Below are positions 22,979 to 34,517 of a stretch of DNA of 64,000 bases, in pieces; within the stretch, counting starts at the first letter, position 1; each line of letters begins with the position of its first letter. The translations under genes were made by a program, and so were the position numbers. This DNA comes from Warburgia ugandensis. Taxonomy: Eukaryota; Streptophyta; Magnoliopsida; Canellales; Canellaceae. Location of the stretch: the NCBI GenBank assembly GCA_035236585.1, contig CP141126.1, forward strand, positions 8,073,001-8,137,000, in the 5' to 3' direction. The notes beneath the pieces are model-generated. The model made no database searches and had not been told where the DNA came from. It worked only from the letters and a program-made list of their open reading frames with translations.

Positions 22979-23285
22979 GACAGATTTTTGCTTCTCTCCA
23001 AAGCAGGAAAACAATGAGAGCAACTGAGAAGAATAAATAACTTCGGTTGAAAATCAGAAGAAAAGCAAGGGAAGAAGGAGAGGAGAAGCATCTTAGAATA
23101 TGTGCAGAAGAAGAGAGGAAAAGAAGCTTTCGTGAGTCAACAGCACAAGCAAGTGCACGCGTTTGAGAGAAGCAAAGGAGCAACAGCCAACGCAAGGGCC
23201 AAACACGACCACTGTGAATGGAACTGTCTACTTTGTTCCCGTTACCTATTTCAATATAATTTTATCACTTTTGAGGTCACGTGAA

Positions 23286-23467
23286 GGGAGTCTTGGCACA
23301 ACAGTACAGTTGTTGTCTTGTGACTTTTAAGTCACGAGTTTAAGGCGGAGAAATAGCCTCTTGCAAAATGTAAGGTAAGGCTGCGTACTATTGACCCTTG
23401 CGGTCCACTCCTTCCCCAGATCTTATATATGCAGGAGCTTCTTGCATCGAGCCTGCCTCCACTTTTA
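23286..23467 (+). mobile_element. Au-like SINE, full length
   Basis: GGGAGTCTTGGCACAACAGTAC (box A), GAGTTTAAGGC (box B), CCTCTTGCAAAATG, GGTCCACTCCTTCCCCAG, GCAGGAGCTTCTTGCA and a GCCTGCC...TTTT end. It lies about 310 bp upstream of the E3 ligase start codon, pointing away from it. Confidence 0.85.
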
Positions 23468-23884
23468 TTGGTCGAAACTATGCTTCTGCACGGAGAATTT
23501 CGCTTTAAATTTACAGTGGAACAGGGATGACTACCAACAAAATGTCTAGTGCAGTTGGGGAAAGACAACTTAGTCACAAGTTCTGATAAAATTCTCCTGT
23601 AGCCGGGAAAAAGCTAGGCCTAAGACTCTGTGAAGCAGAAACAATGATCCTTTTAGGCCTTCATTCTACAGGTAGAGTGCCTTTCAATGACTATGTTTTC
23701 GCTCATGAGATTACAAGATCAAGGTTGTAGTTTAAGGTTCCCCATGAGCATTGATCCCGAAAATATTAATTGGTCTCATGCGCCCATGCAATCAAAGTTG
23801 GCATCCAATCCATTGCATGTTCTAACCTTTGTATCTAATGCAAAACATTGACCGTCCTTGCTTCTAACTGTTTAGACTTTGGTT

Positions 23885-24063
23885 GGACAGCCTTAGCAAA
23901 ACGGTTGAGTTGTCGCCACGTGACATATAGTTCAGGGATGGAAAAGGTGGAAATTACTCTTTGCAAATGCAGGTTAAGGCCTGCATATTGTTGAACCAAC
24001 ATGGTCCGCCCCTTTTCTAGATCCCGTATATGCAGGAGCTTGGTGTACCAAGCTGCCTTTTTT
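23885..24063 (+). mobile_element. Au-like SINE, diverged, half of a tail-to-tail pair
   Basis: GCCTTAGCAAAACGGTTGAG (box A), CCTTTTCTAGATCCC and GCAGGAGCTTGGTGTACC, then GCTGCC-T tail. It faces the next SINE tail to tail with 18 bases between. Confidence 0.8.
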
Positions 24064-24081
24064 ACGTGATTTTGGGTGTCT

Positions 24082-24265
24082 AAAAAAAAGGACAGCCACG
24101 TGCACAAAGCTCCCACCTATGTGGGGTCCGGGGAAGGGGCAGCCCACAAGGGCCTAAAGTACACAGTCGTACCTTGCATTTTGCAAGAGGTAATTTTCAC
24201 ACCTTGAACCCGTCACTTCAAGGTCACACGACAACAACTTTTACCGTTGCGTCAAAGCTCCCCTT
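24082..24265 (-). mobile_element. Au-like SINE, full length, inverted partner
   Basis: Reverse copy from AAAAAAAAGGACAGCC to CGTTGCGTCAAAGCTCCCCTT with well-kept box B (sense GGTTCAAGGTG) and box A. Forms a long imperfect inverted repeat with 23885-24063. Confidence 0.85.
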
Positions 24266-24848
24266 CAAAGACTGACATTTTAGACTGTAACATAACCAAA
24301 AAAGGAAATGCGACCTTGACTGTTAAGATATAAATTAACATACAAACTTTAGTACTAAGACTGTTTGTTTTAGGTTCCATATTAGGACATGCAATAGAAA
24401 AACAGGAAATGCAATGTGTAGCAGATACTATACATGCACCTGACTGTATATCAACGTAGATGAACGTCTTAGATTGTCATATCAGGGTGCAACCATTTCA
24501 TCAGCCACTATGAAATGCAATATCAGTTTTACCCAGCCCTAAACCATAAGGGTCCAGAGAGGTTGGTTGCTATGTCTACTTGTTATTGGGATCATTGATT
24601 TTGTAGTATCTTGGTATCTTGTTGATCAAGCGAGTGAGTGGATCTTAAAACGACTACCAGTGACCGGCGATCAACAGTCATGCGCATTGAGTTTGACCTA
24701 TTGTTGAAACCACATTGGTCATATTGCCTTATCAATTCTAATCTTTCGCTTGACATGCAAGGTACATCCATTTTTCAAAGGTAGAGTCACACAGGAACTT
24801 AGGCAATCATACCCCACTCTATAAGTACCTGGACCTGAGATGATGGAG

Positions 24849-24976
24849 GATAAGCTTCATCTCGTCGAGAGGGAAACAGCCCGGATCACCAACCAAGACC
24901 CCCAAATGACCGCTCAGTGATAAAGGAAGTAGGGGTGCAGAGTCAGCCAGGAGATTTGCCTAGAAACAGCCACCCT
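24849..24976 (+). pseudogene. Fragment of plastid 23S rRNA (nuclear plastid DNA insertion)
   Basis: Contains GAGAGGGAAACAGCCCGGAT, TGACCGCTCAGTGATAAAGG, GTAGGGGTGCAGAG and GTTTGCCTAGAA-like segments, the hallmark of domain II of bacterial-type large-subunit rRNA in its chloroplast form. Only about 130 bases are present and there are several substitutions (for example ACCAACCAAGACCCCC for the usual ACCAGCTAAGG-C), so it is a non-functional nuclear copy, not an rRNA gene. A mitochondrial origin is less likely but not excluded. Confidence 0.8.
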
Positions 24977-26477
24977 ATCATCCTACTGAAAATTTCCCCT
25001 TACTAAAACATAGATCACACAGCTTTATAGGCTTAGATTGTTTGTTTTAAAATAATTTCGTACAAATCATAAGAGTGCAAATTACTGGAAAAAGAAGAGA
25101 AATGATAAATTGAGGCTTCTTTTAGGGGTTTTGACGGGAGACTTAAATATAGACATACTTTTATGAAATATCTAAGCTATTCATTTTGATCGCTGACCTT
25201 TGGATAGGCTAAACTCCAAAGAACCTTACCCACTAGATAACCATAGCTTATTTTTCTTAAGGCGGAAATTCATGACGATTAGTTCAAATTTTTTTAGAAA
25301 TAACCATTTATAATCATTCAATTGGAGTAAAAAAGGAATGGACAAGAAGATGGACGGCATAGATCTTCCAGAAAACATGTCCAAATTGGAGTCTCCTTAC
25401 CTTCTGAAAAAAATTCACCATTTCAAAATAACTCAATCAATGATTGTTATTTTTGTTCCAAACAGAATTTGTGGACAAAATGGTTTTTTAGCCAAAAAAA
25501 ACCCTCAGCTTTTGAACTTATGTATTGGCTTTATTAATTTGTCTAATTAATCTTGAAATTTGACCATTTTTCTAAATCAATCCTTAGCCGTTAGATCGGA
25601 ATGTAATCAAATGTGGGATGCTCAGTTAGACTTTGACTTGCTGACCTAGCAACGATTGCCTGCCTGCAGTGGTCACAGCCAGTCGTTTCTCATTGACCTG
25701 GTGTTTCTCAAACATTAGCATCAGCAATCTCATCTCCTTTGTCCAAAAGAAGAAGCAAAATGAATCGTGCTCTTGTATCTCGCTTCATCGGGCCGTTCTA
25801 CTGATCGGGTCTGTTCGGGACAACGACGAAGCTTCAGAGGCTTGTATCATGATTCATCTGGCTGCTGGAGCTTCGAAGGACTCGTTCATGGAGAATGCAA
25901 AATACAGCGGACGATAACATCTTCAGTTAGAAATGGAAAGAATCCAAAGTTCAAGGTTAATATGAAAGGTAGAAAAGTCTAGAATTTATTTGAAAAACTG
26001 TGAAATTTGGGGGTTTTTTTCTTCGTTATAAAACCCACAAACTCATCCAAATTTTATATATTCATCCCGTATATGTACTGTTTTCATCCCTTCTCGTTTG
26101 TCCTTTTCAAACACTGGCCTGCCCCTAAATCCATCGCACCTGCACGGTGGAGGAGTGACACCCGCTTCGGATTCCAGAACTCCAGTCAAAATATTACAAG
26201 AAAAGGACAAGCATTCTGTTTCGGCTGTTTTGAAGGACAGTTTGGCTGATTACACCGGCAATGCAATGGATCCTTTCTCTCACCCCCTTCCCTCCCAACA
26301 ACCTGCGACCCTTTTCATCTACTGCACACTCATCCAAAGGTCCGTTTCTTCCCCTTTCTACCTGCCATTTTGGTTTTCGCTGTTGCGTGCCTTGACAAGA
26401 GATTTTTCAAGCCCTCTTTTTCTTCGTGTTTCTTTCTTCTTTTGTTTGTATAATGTATTTACCTATTTGGGTTTGTA
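24977..26477. other. Unassigned AT-rich DNA
   Basis: No known domain. Two moderately long plus-strand open frames (about 25767-25982 and 26098-26499) have no motif I recognise. The stretch GGTGGAGGAGTGACACCCGC (26142 onward) is less AT-rich and might be an old exon, but nothing confirms it. Confidence 0.4.
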
Positions 26478-26495
26478 TGTTCGTGTCACATTTTT

Positions 26496-27328
26496 ATAGA
26501 TGAGTTAACAAAATATCTGCATGAGGAGATTCCCTGGTGCATGCTATTTGTAGACGATAAGACAAGGGAGGGTGTAAACATAAAGATAGAGTTATGGAGA
26601 GAAACATTAGAATCGAAAAGATTTAAAATTAGCCGAACTAAGACAGAATATATGGAATGTAATTTTAACAAGGAGAGTAGGAGTGGCACACCAGTCAAGA
26701 TTGATAACCAAGAGGTTCCCATGAGAGACCACTTTCGATACTTAGGATTATTGATCCATGAGAGTGGAGAGATTGAGAGGGAGGTTACTCAGAGAATCCA
26801 AGCGGGTTGGAACAAATGGAGATGTGCATAGGGTGTTTTATATGATCGGTGGGTGCCACTCAAACTAAAGGAAAAATTCTATAGGATGGCTATAAGGCAG
26901 CCATGCTCTATGGATTAGAGTGTTGGGTAGTTAAGGAACATCATGCTCATAGGATGAGTGTCGCAGAAATGAGGATGTTGAAATGGATGAGTGGTAAGAC
27001 AAGAAAAGGATAGAATTAGAAATGAAAATATTAGAGAAAATTTAGGGATAGCACCAATAGGTAACAAGATGAGGGAGATTAGACTTAGATGGTTTGGACA
27101 TGTTCAAAGGAGACCAACAACGACACTAGTTAGAAGGAGTGAGGCAATACAAGTTGAAGGTTCTAAAAGGGCAAAGGGAAGGCCCAAAAGAGCGTGGATA
27201 GAAGTGGTGAGGAAAAACTTAAAAACTTTAGGACTAAATGAAACCATGATATTTAATAGAGTGGAATGGAGGAATAAGATTCATGTGGCCGACCTCTAAT
27301 TGGGATAAGGTCTTGATGATGATGATGA
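26496..27328 (+). mobile_element. 5'-truncated RTE-type LINE with 18-bp TSD
   Basis: Begins inside the reverse transcriptase (MLFVDD, the catalytic box with F-V-D-D; then ETLESKRFKISRTKTEYMEC), continues with DHFRYLGLLIHESGEIE, and ends with the RTE C-terminus (LRWFGHVQRRP...AKGRPKRAW) and the typical ATTGGGATAAGGTCTTGAT-GATn tail. Frameshifts near 26829 and 26990 make it dead. Flanking TGTTCGTGTCACATTTTT (26478-26495) and TGTTCGTGCCACATTTTT (27329-27346) are an 18-bp TSD with one change. RTE proteins nick and reverse-transcribe at the target; this copy is a passenger of an active relative. Confidence 0.9.
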
Positions 27329-27346
27329 TGTTCGTGCCACATTTTT

Positions 27347-29486
27347 GCTTTCTTTTCGTTCCCTTTTCTGGGTATCTGTTTTCTATTTACCTGTTTGTGG
27401 GTTTTTATGCTATTCTGCTTAAACACATAGAAAACCTTTAACCTTGTGAATTATGAATTAGTTTCCATAGAATTTTTGCTGTATGGGTTCTGATGCTATC
27501 TACTAGTTCAGCTTTGGTGCCACCGATTCTACATATATTCCATAGGGTGACAATTTTGAGTTGCACATCAAGTAAAAAGAGGTTCTCTGCTGGGGTTTAG
27601 CAGCAATTGTATACTAGTCTGTTGCAAGCCAGTTGTCATAAGGTAGGACTATCTCGTCATCTGAAATCTTAAGCTCTTGTATGCAGCTCTGCTACTTCTC
27701 TTCCTCATTGACTCATTGGGTGGGATATAGATACAAGCAAGTGATCCATAAGGTGCTGAACTAAGGCAACTGGAAGAGTGTAGCCGTTTTGGGCCAGATG
27801 ACTTGATATTATCACATTGAGGGAGATGATTAGAAGAAGACGATGAGGAAATGAATTATTAGAAAGAGGCGACTTAAGATTAGGAATTTATGGGCTACTA
27901 TGGGGCTATAGAGGTGGCTAGTAGGTTGGTTTGATTTGAATTTTGAAGATAAAATAAAAGAAGAGGGGTTTTCTATTGGATGAGGTATATGCTCAATACA
28001 TACATATACATAAACAGACACATACACATACACATACACATGTACATATATGTGTGTGTGTGTGTGTGTGTGTGGTTAGGATTCACAATAGCAAGAGATT
28101 GTCTCATGAGGTCATGTTGGTAGTGAAAGAGTTTATGAGTGGATAAATAGGTCATGAGAAGTAGGGTGTTGGTTACTTTTGCTTGGGCTGGCAATTAGAA
28201 CATTTGATGTATCAGGTAGACAGGGAAACGAGGAGGAATGTTATCATTTTTTGAGCTGAGGAAAATATAGGAAGTTGGGAGAAGAAGATTGAGAAAGAAG
28301 GAAGCTATAGTTTCATATCTTTTCTGAGAAATGGATGGAAATAGAGAAAGGAAAGTCCCTCTGAATGAGTTGAACGCTTGATGGAAAACCCTACCGTACC
28401 ATGTGGACTTTCTTTGAGATTAATCGTGTCATATGAAAAGAAATACAAGAGGGAATGAACTGACCATGACTCTAAAATGCGTGTATAGTTCTGCGATTTT
28501 GAAGGGGTGTTATTTGTATAACTAAATCATAAGAGTGAAACTATAGGATTTCTCCTTTGTGTTATAAGACATTAACTTCTAATGCGGCTTCATGCCTTTG
28601 CTCTTTTCTCCAAACTCTGAGATGTCACCCACAACAAAGACCCTTGACAGGACTTGGGACCTGTACAAGATAGCAAATGTAGCTAAATAGAACTTGGTGT
28701 GACTTCTAGAATTCAGATCCCATTGCTTTGTCTGACGTCCAACTTAAAGTGACAATAGGAGATTCTCTGTAAACACCCAAATATAAACTATAGTCCGTGT
28801 GACCGTGACCATGTTGTTATCTCATGGTACTTCAAACAGAGTGGCATTCCCATGGAACAACATTATTCCTACATATTTTGCTTGTTGGGTAGATAATTGA
28901 CTTTGTTTAGGATAAAAGTGTGGACAATCAGCTACTCTATGCTGGATAATAAGTCGTATATGGAGGGGAGATGAGGAATTTCAAACTCATAAGCAGTATT
29001 ATTTTTTCCACATTTTGTATGTAACTTCTTCATGGTGTTTTTATATATTATTTGCTACAGAAATTTCTAGAATCATCACCTAGGAAATTTGAGATCCCTG
29101 CTTCATAATGCTACATCACTTATGTAAAATTTCACACTTTTAGTGAAGTAAGCCATCTGACGAACTGTCTGTGAGGAGTCAAACTGGAACTGAACTTCCC
29201 TAGCCTTGCACTTTGGACCTTATTCCTTCTCAAGTACTGGGCTTCTCTTTCTTCAAGTTCTTGTTTTTTTTGGCTATCTATTTTTGGGATTATGAAAAGG
29301 GACTTTTGAAACCATAACTTGGCTGAACTGCTGTGCACAGAATTTGTTATCTAGCAAGTCCTTTCGTATTTGGGTTTTTCATGCTTAATTATGTGACACT
29401 ACATTTTACATTTTTCAAGAAATTCATGAATTGGAGAGCTCTGCCTCATTGTTTTCTTTTCATTGAGTAATTGCTAAGATCACAGC
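27347..29486. other. Intergenic DNA with a microsatellite; no gene seen
   Basis: No exon or domain recognised on either strand. It includes a CA-rich run (about 28018-28045) next to a TG run (28048-28073). Confidence 0.5.
28018..28073. repeat. Back-to-back CACATA and (TG)n microsatellites
   Basis: A CACATACACATACACATACA run followed within a few bases by a (TG) run of about 13 units; the two can pair as an inverted repeat. Confidence 0.85.
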
Positions 29487-29606
29487 CTTGTTAGTCATCA
29501 GTGGTAATATTTGTTGTTCAGCAAGCCTTCTTAGTCATCAGTAGTAATATTTGTTGTTCATCTAGCCTTCTTACTCATCAGTGATAATATTTGTTTTTCA
29601 GCAATG
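29487..29606. repeat. Three tandem copies of a 40-bp unit
   Basis: Copies 29487-29526, 29527-29566 and 29567-29606 share CTT-TTAGTCATCAGT-GTAATATTTGTTGTTCA with a few substitutions each. No coding potential. Confidence 0.9.
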
Positions 29607-30240
29607 ATAAAAGATCTGAAATAAAGACTCATATAAGGCAAGGAAACGTCAAAAGACAGACAGGGAGAAATTAGGGAGGGACTGGCTAAATGAGCAGTTG
29701 CTTGAATAGGAGATTGCCTTGAGTGTGTGTCAAATTCAACTCTTGCTTTTCTTCATGGGTTTCTACTAAACTGAGTCAGATTAATGGATGTCATTTTGAC
29801 ATGTTGCTTTCGAAGAAAATCCTTCACCCTTAATTTGAGAAGCTGCACGTAATTCCATGGTCTTGATTGGGGTAGACTATGGAAAGCTATGACATAGTCA
29901 TTTGGAGGTAGGGATATTATGTAAGTGCAGGAAGTTTCTGAATGTTGATTAACACCAAAAAGTAAGGTTGTGCAGTGATTGTCATATGGAATTTCTGGCT
30001 TCTATTTTGTTGTACTGGAATTTGCAGATTGCTCAGAAATAGAACTGTTTCTAGATGTTGATTGACCTGAGGAGATGGGATGGCTAGAATTTTCCTATCT
30101 GTAATAAGTGTAGCTGAAGCCTGTCTTTTTCCTCTCCTTCAGGTATTGCATTTATTGGGATTTGCAACTAAGACTACCGAATATGAACTTCATTGAAAGT
30201 AAAGTAAATAACTGTAGCTTACTGAATACCTCTTTTACAG

Positions 30241-30900
30241 ATCCTGAACGGCCAAAGAATGACAAGGCAGGCATTATCACTGATGCAGTAGAAATGTTGA
30301 AGGAATTGACTGCTGAAGTGAGCAGATTGAAAGCTGAAAATGCATCACTTTCAGAAGAATCTTGTGAGTACTTCTACACTGCTTACCATCTTCTTTCCGA
30401 ATTCCTTCAGTTGGCTTTGCATTTTGATAAGTAAATAATAGCTCATTTCCATCACAGCTTATACAAGAGAAGAATGAAATGAGGGAAGAGCAAGCTCCTT
30501 CCCAACTACCACTTGCGCACTAGATTCTCATCCTTCTAACATGCAGGATCATGTCCAGGCTCCTCTAATGCCTCCTTTCATGCCATTTCCTCTACGTCAG
30601 TCCTTTAAACCTTTTCCCTTCTTTGGCACTGCTGCTCCAGACATGACAAACAAGTATCTTCCTTTTCCAGCCTGTGGTCCTCCTGTTACTTCACAAACCC
30701 ATGTCGAGAGAGCTTCTGGCCAGTATCGTTGTTCAACCTTTTCCTGAATATCTTGTCCCATTACAGCATACTCCAAATCCTCTGCCAATTATGTATCTCA
30801 ACCAACAAGTGGACAAGAATGTGGTCAGACTGGAAATAAAACCTTGGAACGTCAAGACGGAAGTGCTGCTGCTGAATCATCATGCATCTTCACTTAAGTA
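30241..30900 (+). pseudogene. bHLH transcription factor fragment (bHLH121/ILR3-like), decayed
   Basis: After a pyrimidine-rich acceptor (CTCTTTTACAG) an exon encodes DPERPKNDKAGIITDAVEML and LKAENASLSEES, the loop, helix 2 and coiled-coil start of plant iron-homeostasis bHLHs (bHLH121/group IVb-c). A continuation LIQEKNEMREE appears at 30461-30500, then a Pro/Phe-rich tail (PFMPFPLRQSF, FPFFGTAAPD) at 30541-30740. The basic region and helix 1 are not found upstream; the splice junction after EES is imperfect; stops and frame changes occur near 30520 and 30745. So it is most likely a truncated gene duplicate. A badly modelled real gene with distant upstream exons is the alternative. Confidence 0.6.
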
Positions 30901-31049
30901 TTTATGTTTAAGATTTAAATCTACAACTTTGCCAACGAATGCACCTCAAGATTCAGTTGACCATACTGAAGATTTGCTGTTACATGCACAACTCAAGATT
31001 TCCTGCAGAAGTCTAGAAATATACCTGCCATTGAGATAGATTGTATTCT

Positions 31050-34000
31050 CAGAAACTTTTGAACATTGAGGGGCTTATTGTTTTGGGGCTCGGTAACCTT
31101 GACACAAACAGAACTGTAAGGAACGTTTGTTTGTTATTCATGCTTGTTTCCCTGATTAAAGTTTCATCATGTGTTACCTTCTGCAGGAAATATCGGCTGG
31201 AACCAAGGAAATAACACAATCTGCTTCGCGCACAATGTCTAAGCCTGGTGGTTGTGAGACCGGTCTTGCATGGAACTGCTTTACCTCCAACGTCCAACAG
31301 CTGGAGTTCTTTCAAAACCTGTTGGAGAATCTTCCGTTGTCAGTGGTAGGAGCAGTTATTTGTGTAATACTGAGCCTGGGAAAACTAATCTGCTTAGAAA
31401 TTGATTGCCATTTGCTGATGAAATTCCAATTAATTTCTTATTGGTCATCATTCATACAGATTAAGATAGAAAGCACGCATGATGGCTGCTAATTTATTAT
31501 TCAGCTTGCAGTGTGATCATCTAGGTCCCCATTTAAATAATGTGTAAGCTCTATCATTAGGCAGTTGCTACTACCAAGGCTAGAAAGATTTCTAGATCGA
31601 ACTGTTGCAATTTGGTATAGCCTCATGATTTGGTGCACTTTCATCCGTCTCATATTGGCATTATATTATGGGGCCAGAATATGATTTTTATAATTTCAAT
31701 GAGGAATGGATGAAGTAATTTCTTCTTGCTCACTAGCAGAAGTGCAAGATGTTCATACTCTTAAGTCAGTGTCATAAACAGCCGTGGCTCAACCAGCTTT
31801 GTCTTTCAAATGCGGGCTGTAAGTTGCTATCGAATACTTGATCATGTATATCAGAAAAACGAAATTGAGTATTTCTAGATGAAAGTCCTTGGACGTAGAC
31901 GTTCTTTAGAAGTAGAGTCAGCCTTTAAAGCCATTTTTTGAAAGATACAAGCAGATCATTATGTTCAACGTTCAGAAATTAAGTAATCCACAAGAAATCA
32001 ATGCATTGAAATGATCTGAACAACTAGTTTTGGCTCTTTCAAAACGCAAGGAAAATTGAATGGTCCTATTTTTTACCCAAATAAATTAGGCAAAAGTATC
32101 CAATTGCCATGAAATTTGGTCTCAGTACTATCTATGCCATTCCAAACATCGGTATAGAAAAGCTTGTCACCATGAATGCAAAAAGGCAGCGTCTACTTAG
32201 ACGCTCTTGTGCGTCTTAAAGAAAGTTGTATTTGTTTAAGTCTATCTGTGAAAAGGAAATGCTAATATGACTTTCGCTGATAGGCTCTCTCTTACCAGCG
32301 ACTTATATCAGGTGGAATCATGTTCCCTGTCGGATGCGATTGCATCCATTCATCCAACTATCAGAAAATCGAGCCAATTGTCATTGACCGGTTTAGCATT
32401 CTCTTGAGAGGCACTTAACATTTTCATGGTCTTCATTATGTTGTACGGGCCACTACGAGGGCGGCTTCTTAACGATGATCTATAGGCCTCTAACATTTCC
32501 TGCAGCCTAAAAATCATGACAATCATCTAGGGAATGCATCTTATTATTAATAGATTTGGTGGAAGCTCATACCTTCGCAGGAACAACATGAGTGGTTGAA
32601 AATATAAGCCACGCCCACCACAATCCAAATAATTTATCCGATAGTCCCTCCATGGATGAGCTATGCACCAAAACTAGATCCCCACTCAAAAGATTGTCAG
32701 TCGCCGATTCCATCGAATGTATATGGATATAGATAAATGAAAGGATAGGCGCTAGATTTAGCAACATAGCCTCCATAGATCAGAAGGGTTTGAACTGTCT
32801 AACATAGAAGGTTTTGGTACGGCCATCTGAGACAAGGCCCATTAAAACAATGATTCCCATCATTCAATGAATGGCTCCATTTGTATCACCTGTGAACTCG
32901 AACCTGGTCGCATTTTTCCTTGAAACATAAGTGCATCTATCACAAGACAGTCCCAAAACCATAAGAGAGCTGAGATTTGCAATGATATGCTTCGAACAAG
33001 TTGGTTGTTTCTTTCTCATTTTCCATTAATGAAACACACCACAGATGATAATATGTAACTCATTTTGTGTGCCCCACTATAAATACCTTGGCACCCATAT
33101 GTTACATGCTTTGCATACATTTTTTTTTTTCATTTCTTTTCCCTTCTTGGTAACAACATCGAAAGTGGTTACAGTTAGCTTAAATCGTGTTTCCTTGAAG
33201 TAGAGTACCTTGTTGCTTGTGGAAGGAGAACAAGCCCTGCTTCTATGAGTTTCCTCCCTGGGCTTCCAAAGTGTTTTTTCTGCGGAAATTAATCTGAGTT
33301 CATTATCAATTTATAAAGAAAATGAGAATATCAGACAACAAAGAACCGTTGAATAAATGAAATATCATAATTTAATCCCCCACTTAATTAACACAAATCA
33401 ACTTTCTTCTGAGGGTATCTTGATTAAATTAGTAGCAAGCAAATCTGCAATGGAAAGTGTCCTGCAGCTGACATGAGAACAACATAGGGCCCATACAACA
33501 TACTACCAAATTGAAGCTTGCCACACAGGAAATGATGTTCTCCCGAGTCTTAGTAACTTCAGCAGCCAAACTGAAAAGATACATACTTATTGATACTCCT
33601 GTAGATTAATTTCTAAGTACAAGCAGGTTTGAACTTGTGTTCATTCGTGCTTCCCATCTCCCCATTCTGGACAAAAACAAATTGGGCTTCGAACAGGAGG
33701 TAAATGACAACAAATACATGACAACCCCAGACTATGAGCACATGTATAATTCAATTGGACTTGGGGAGTTTCAAGGATGAAAATGGAAGAATCCTGGCAT
33801 CCACACTTCATGCTGCTGGTAGATATGTCTTAAGTTTGAGTCTAGTTTGATTCAATGTGTTATAAAGGTTCTGCCCATAACGCCAGTTGCAAGGGGTGGA
33901 CTGTGCCAGTAAACCGATGGCAGTGACCCATAGCAAATGCTAAATACACCAACACCTCTTCATTAGATGTCAGTCACCATTCTCTTACTGTCTTTTCTCC

Positions 34001-34436
34001 ACTCTGCCCCTTAATCATTTCCATGCGTTTATTCTTGCAGAATTCGTTGCCTATAAGATAATCTAAGGTCAAACTTTTGCATTTCCTAGTGACACCTATT
34101 CGAATTTGTTGCCTATAACATATAAAGATTCAGTTCAAGGTACTTCGTGATGGCACATTCCACCAAGTTGATGACAGATTCATGCACTGACGGGTTTACA
34201 CATGAATAACCTCAAGTACACATCCTTACTTTCTCACACTAACACACATCCAAATCTACATGTATCTGTCTTTAGTTAGTTCATATTCTTGTGCATTATT
34301 TTCTTCACCTGATGTCTCAGCATACTAAGCCTAAGATAATGATATCTCTGACTTTTTTTTTCTTTTCAAACATCTGTTCGCATAAGTTTTGATCATATTT
34401 GTGTACAATGACTGATTACAACAAAAATTAATCAGT
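31050..34436. other. Long intergenic stretch; no assured gene
   Basis: No domain recognised. A possible two-exon minus-strand frame at 32776-32390 is discussed as a finding. Short open frames near 31169-31492 lack recognisable motifs. Confidence 0.4.
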
Positions 34437-34455
34437 ATCAGTCATACGTTAATCA

Positions 34456-34498
34456 TCATCATCATCATCAAGACCTTATCCCAATTAGGGGTCGGCGA
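34456..34498 (-). mobile_element. 43-bp RTE LINE tail insertion with 19-bp TSD
   Basis: ATC repeats followed by AAGACCTTATCCCAATTAGG, the reverse complement of the RTE 3' end seen at 27295-27328. Flanking ATCAGTCATACGTTAATCA (34437-34455) and ATCAGTCATATGTTAATCA (34499-34517) are a 19-bp TSD with one change. Confidence 0.85.
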
Positions 34499-34517
34499 AT
34501 CAGTCATATGTTAATCA

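Noticed and set aside
22959..23195. 78-aa minus-strand frame overlapping the E3 ligase start
   Set aside because: It lies in a different frame over the 5' UTR and exon 1. The spliced E3 ligase frame is clearly supported instead.
24849..24976. A working rRNA gene
   Set aside because: Only ~130 bases with substitutions in conserved positions; a nuclear plastid DNA fragment fits better.
27830..28194. Tyr/Val- and Thr/His-repeat peptides
   Set aside because: Translations of the CA/TG microsatellites.
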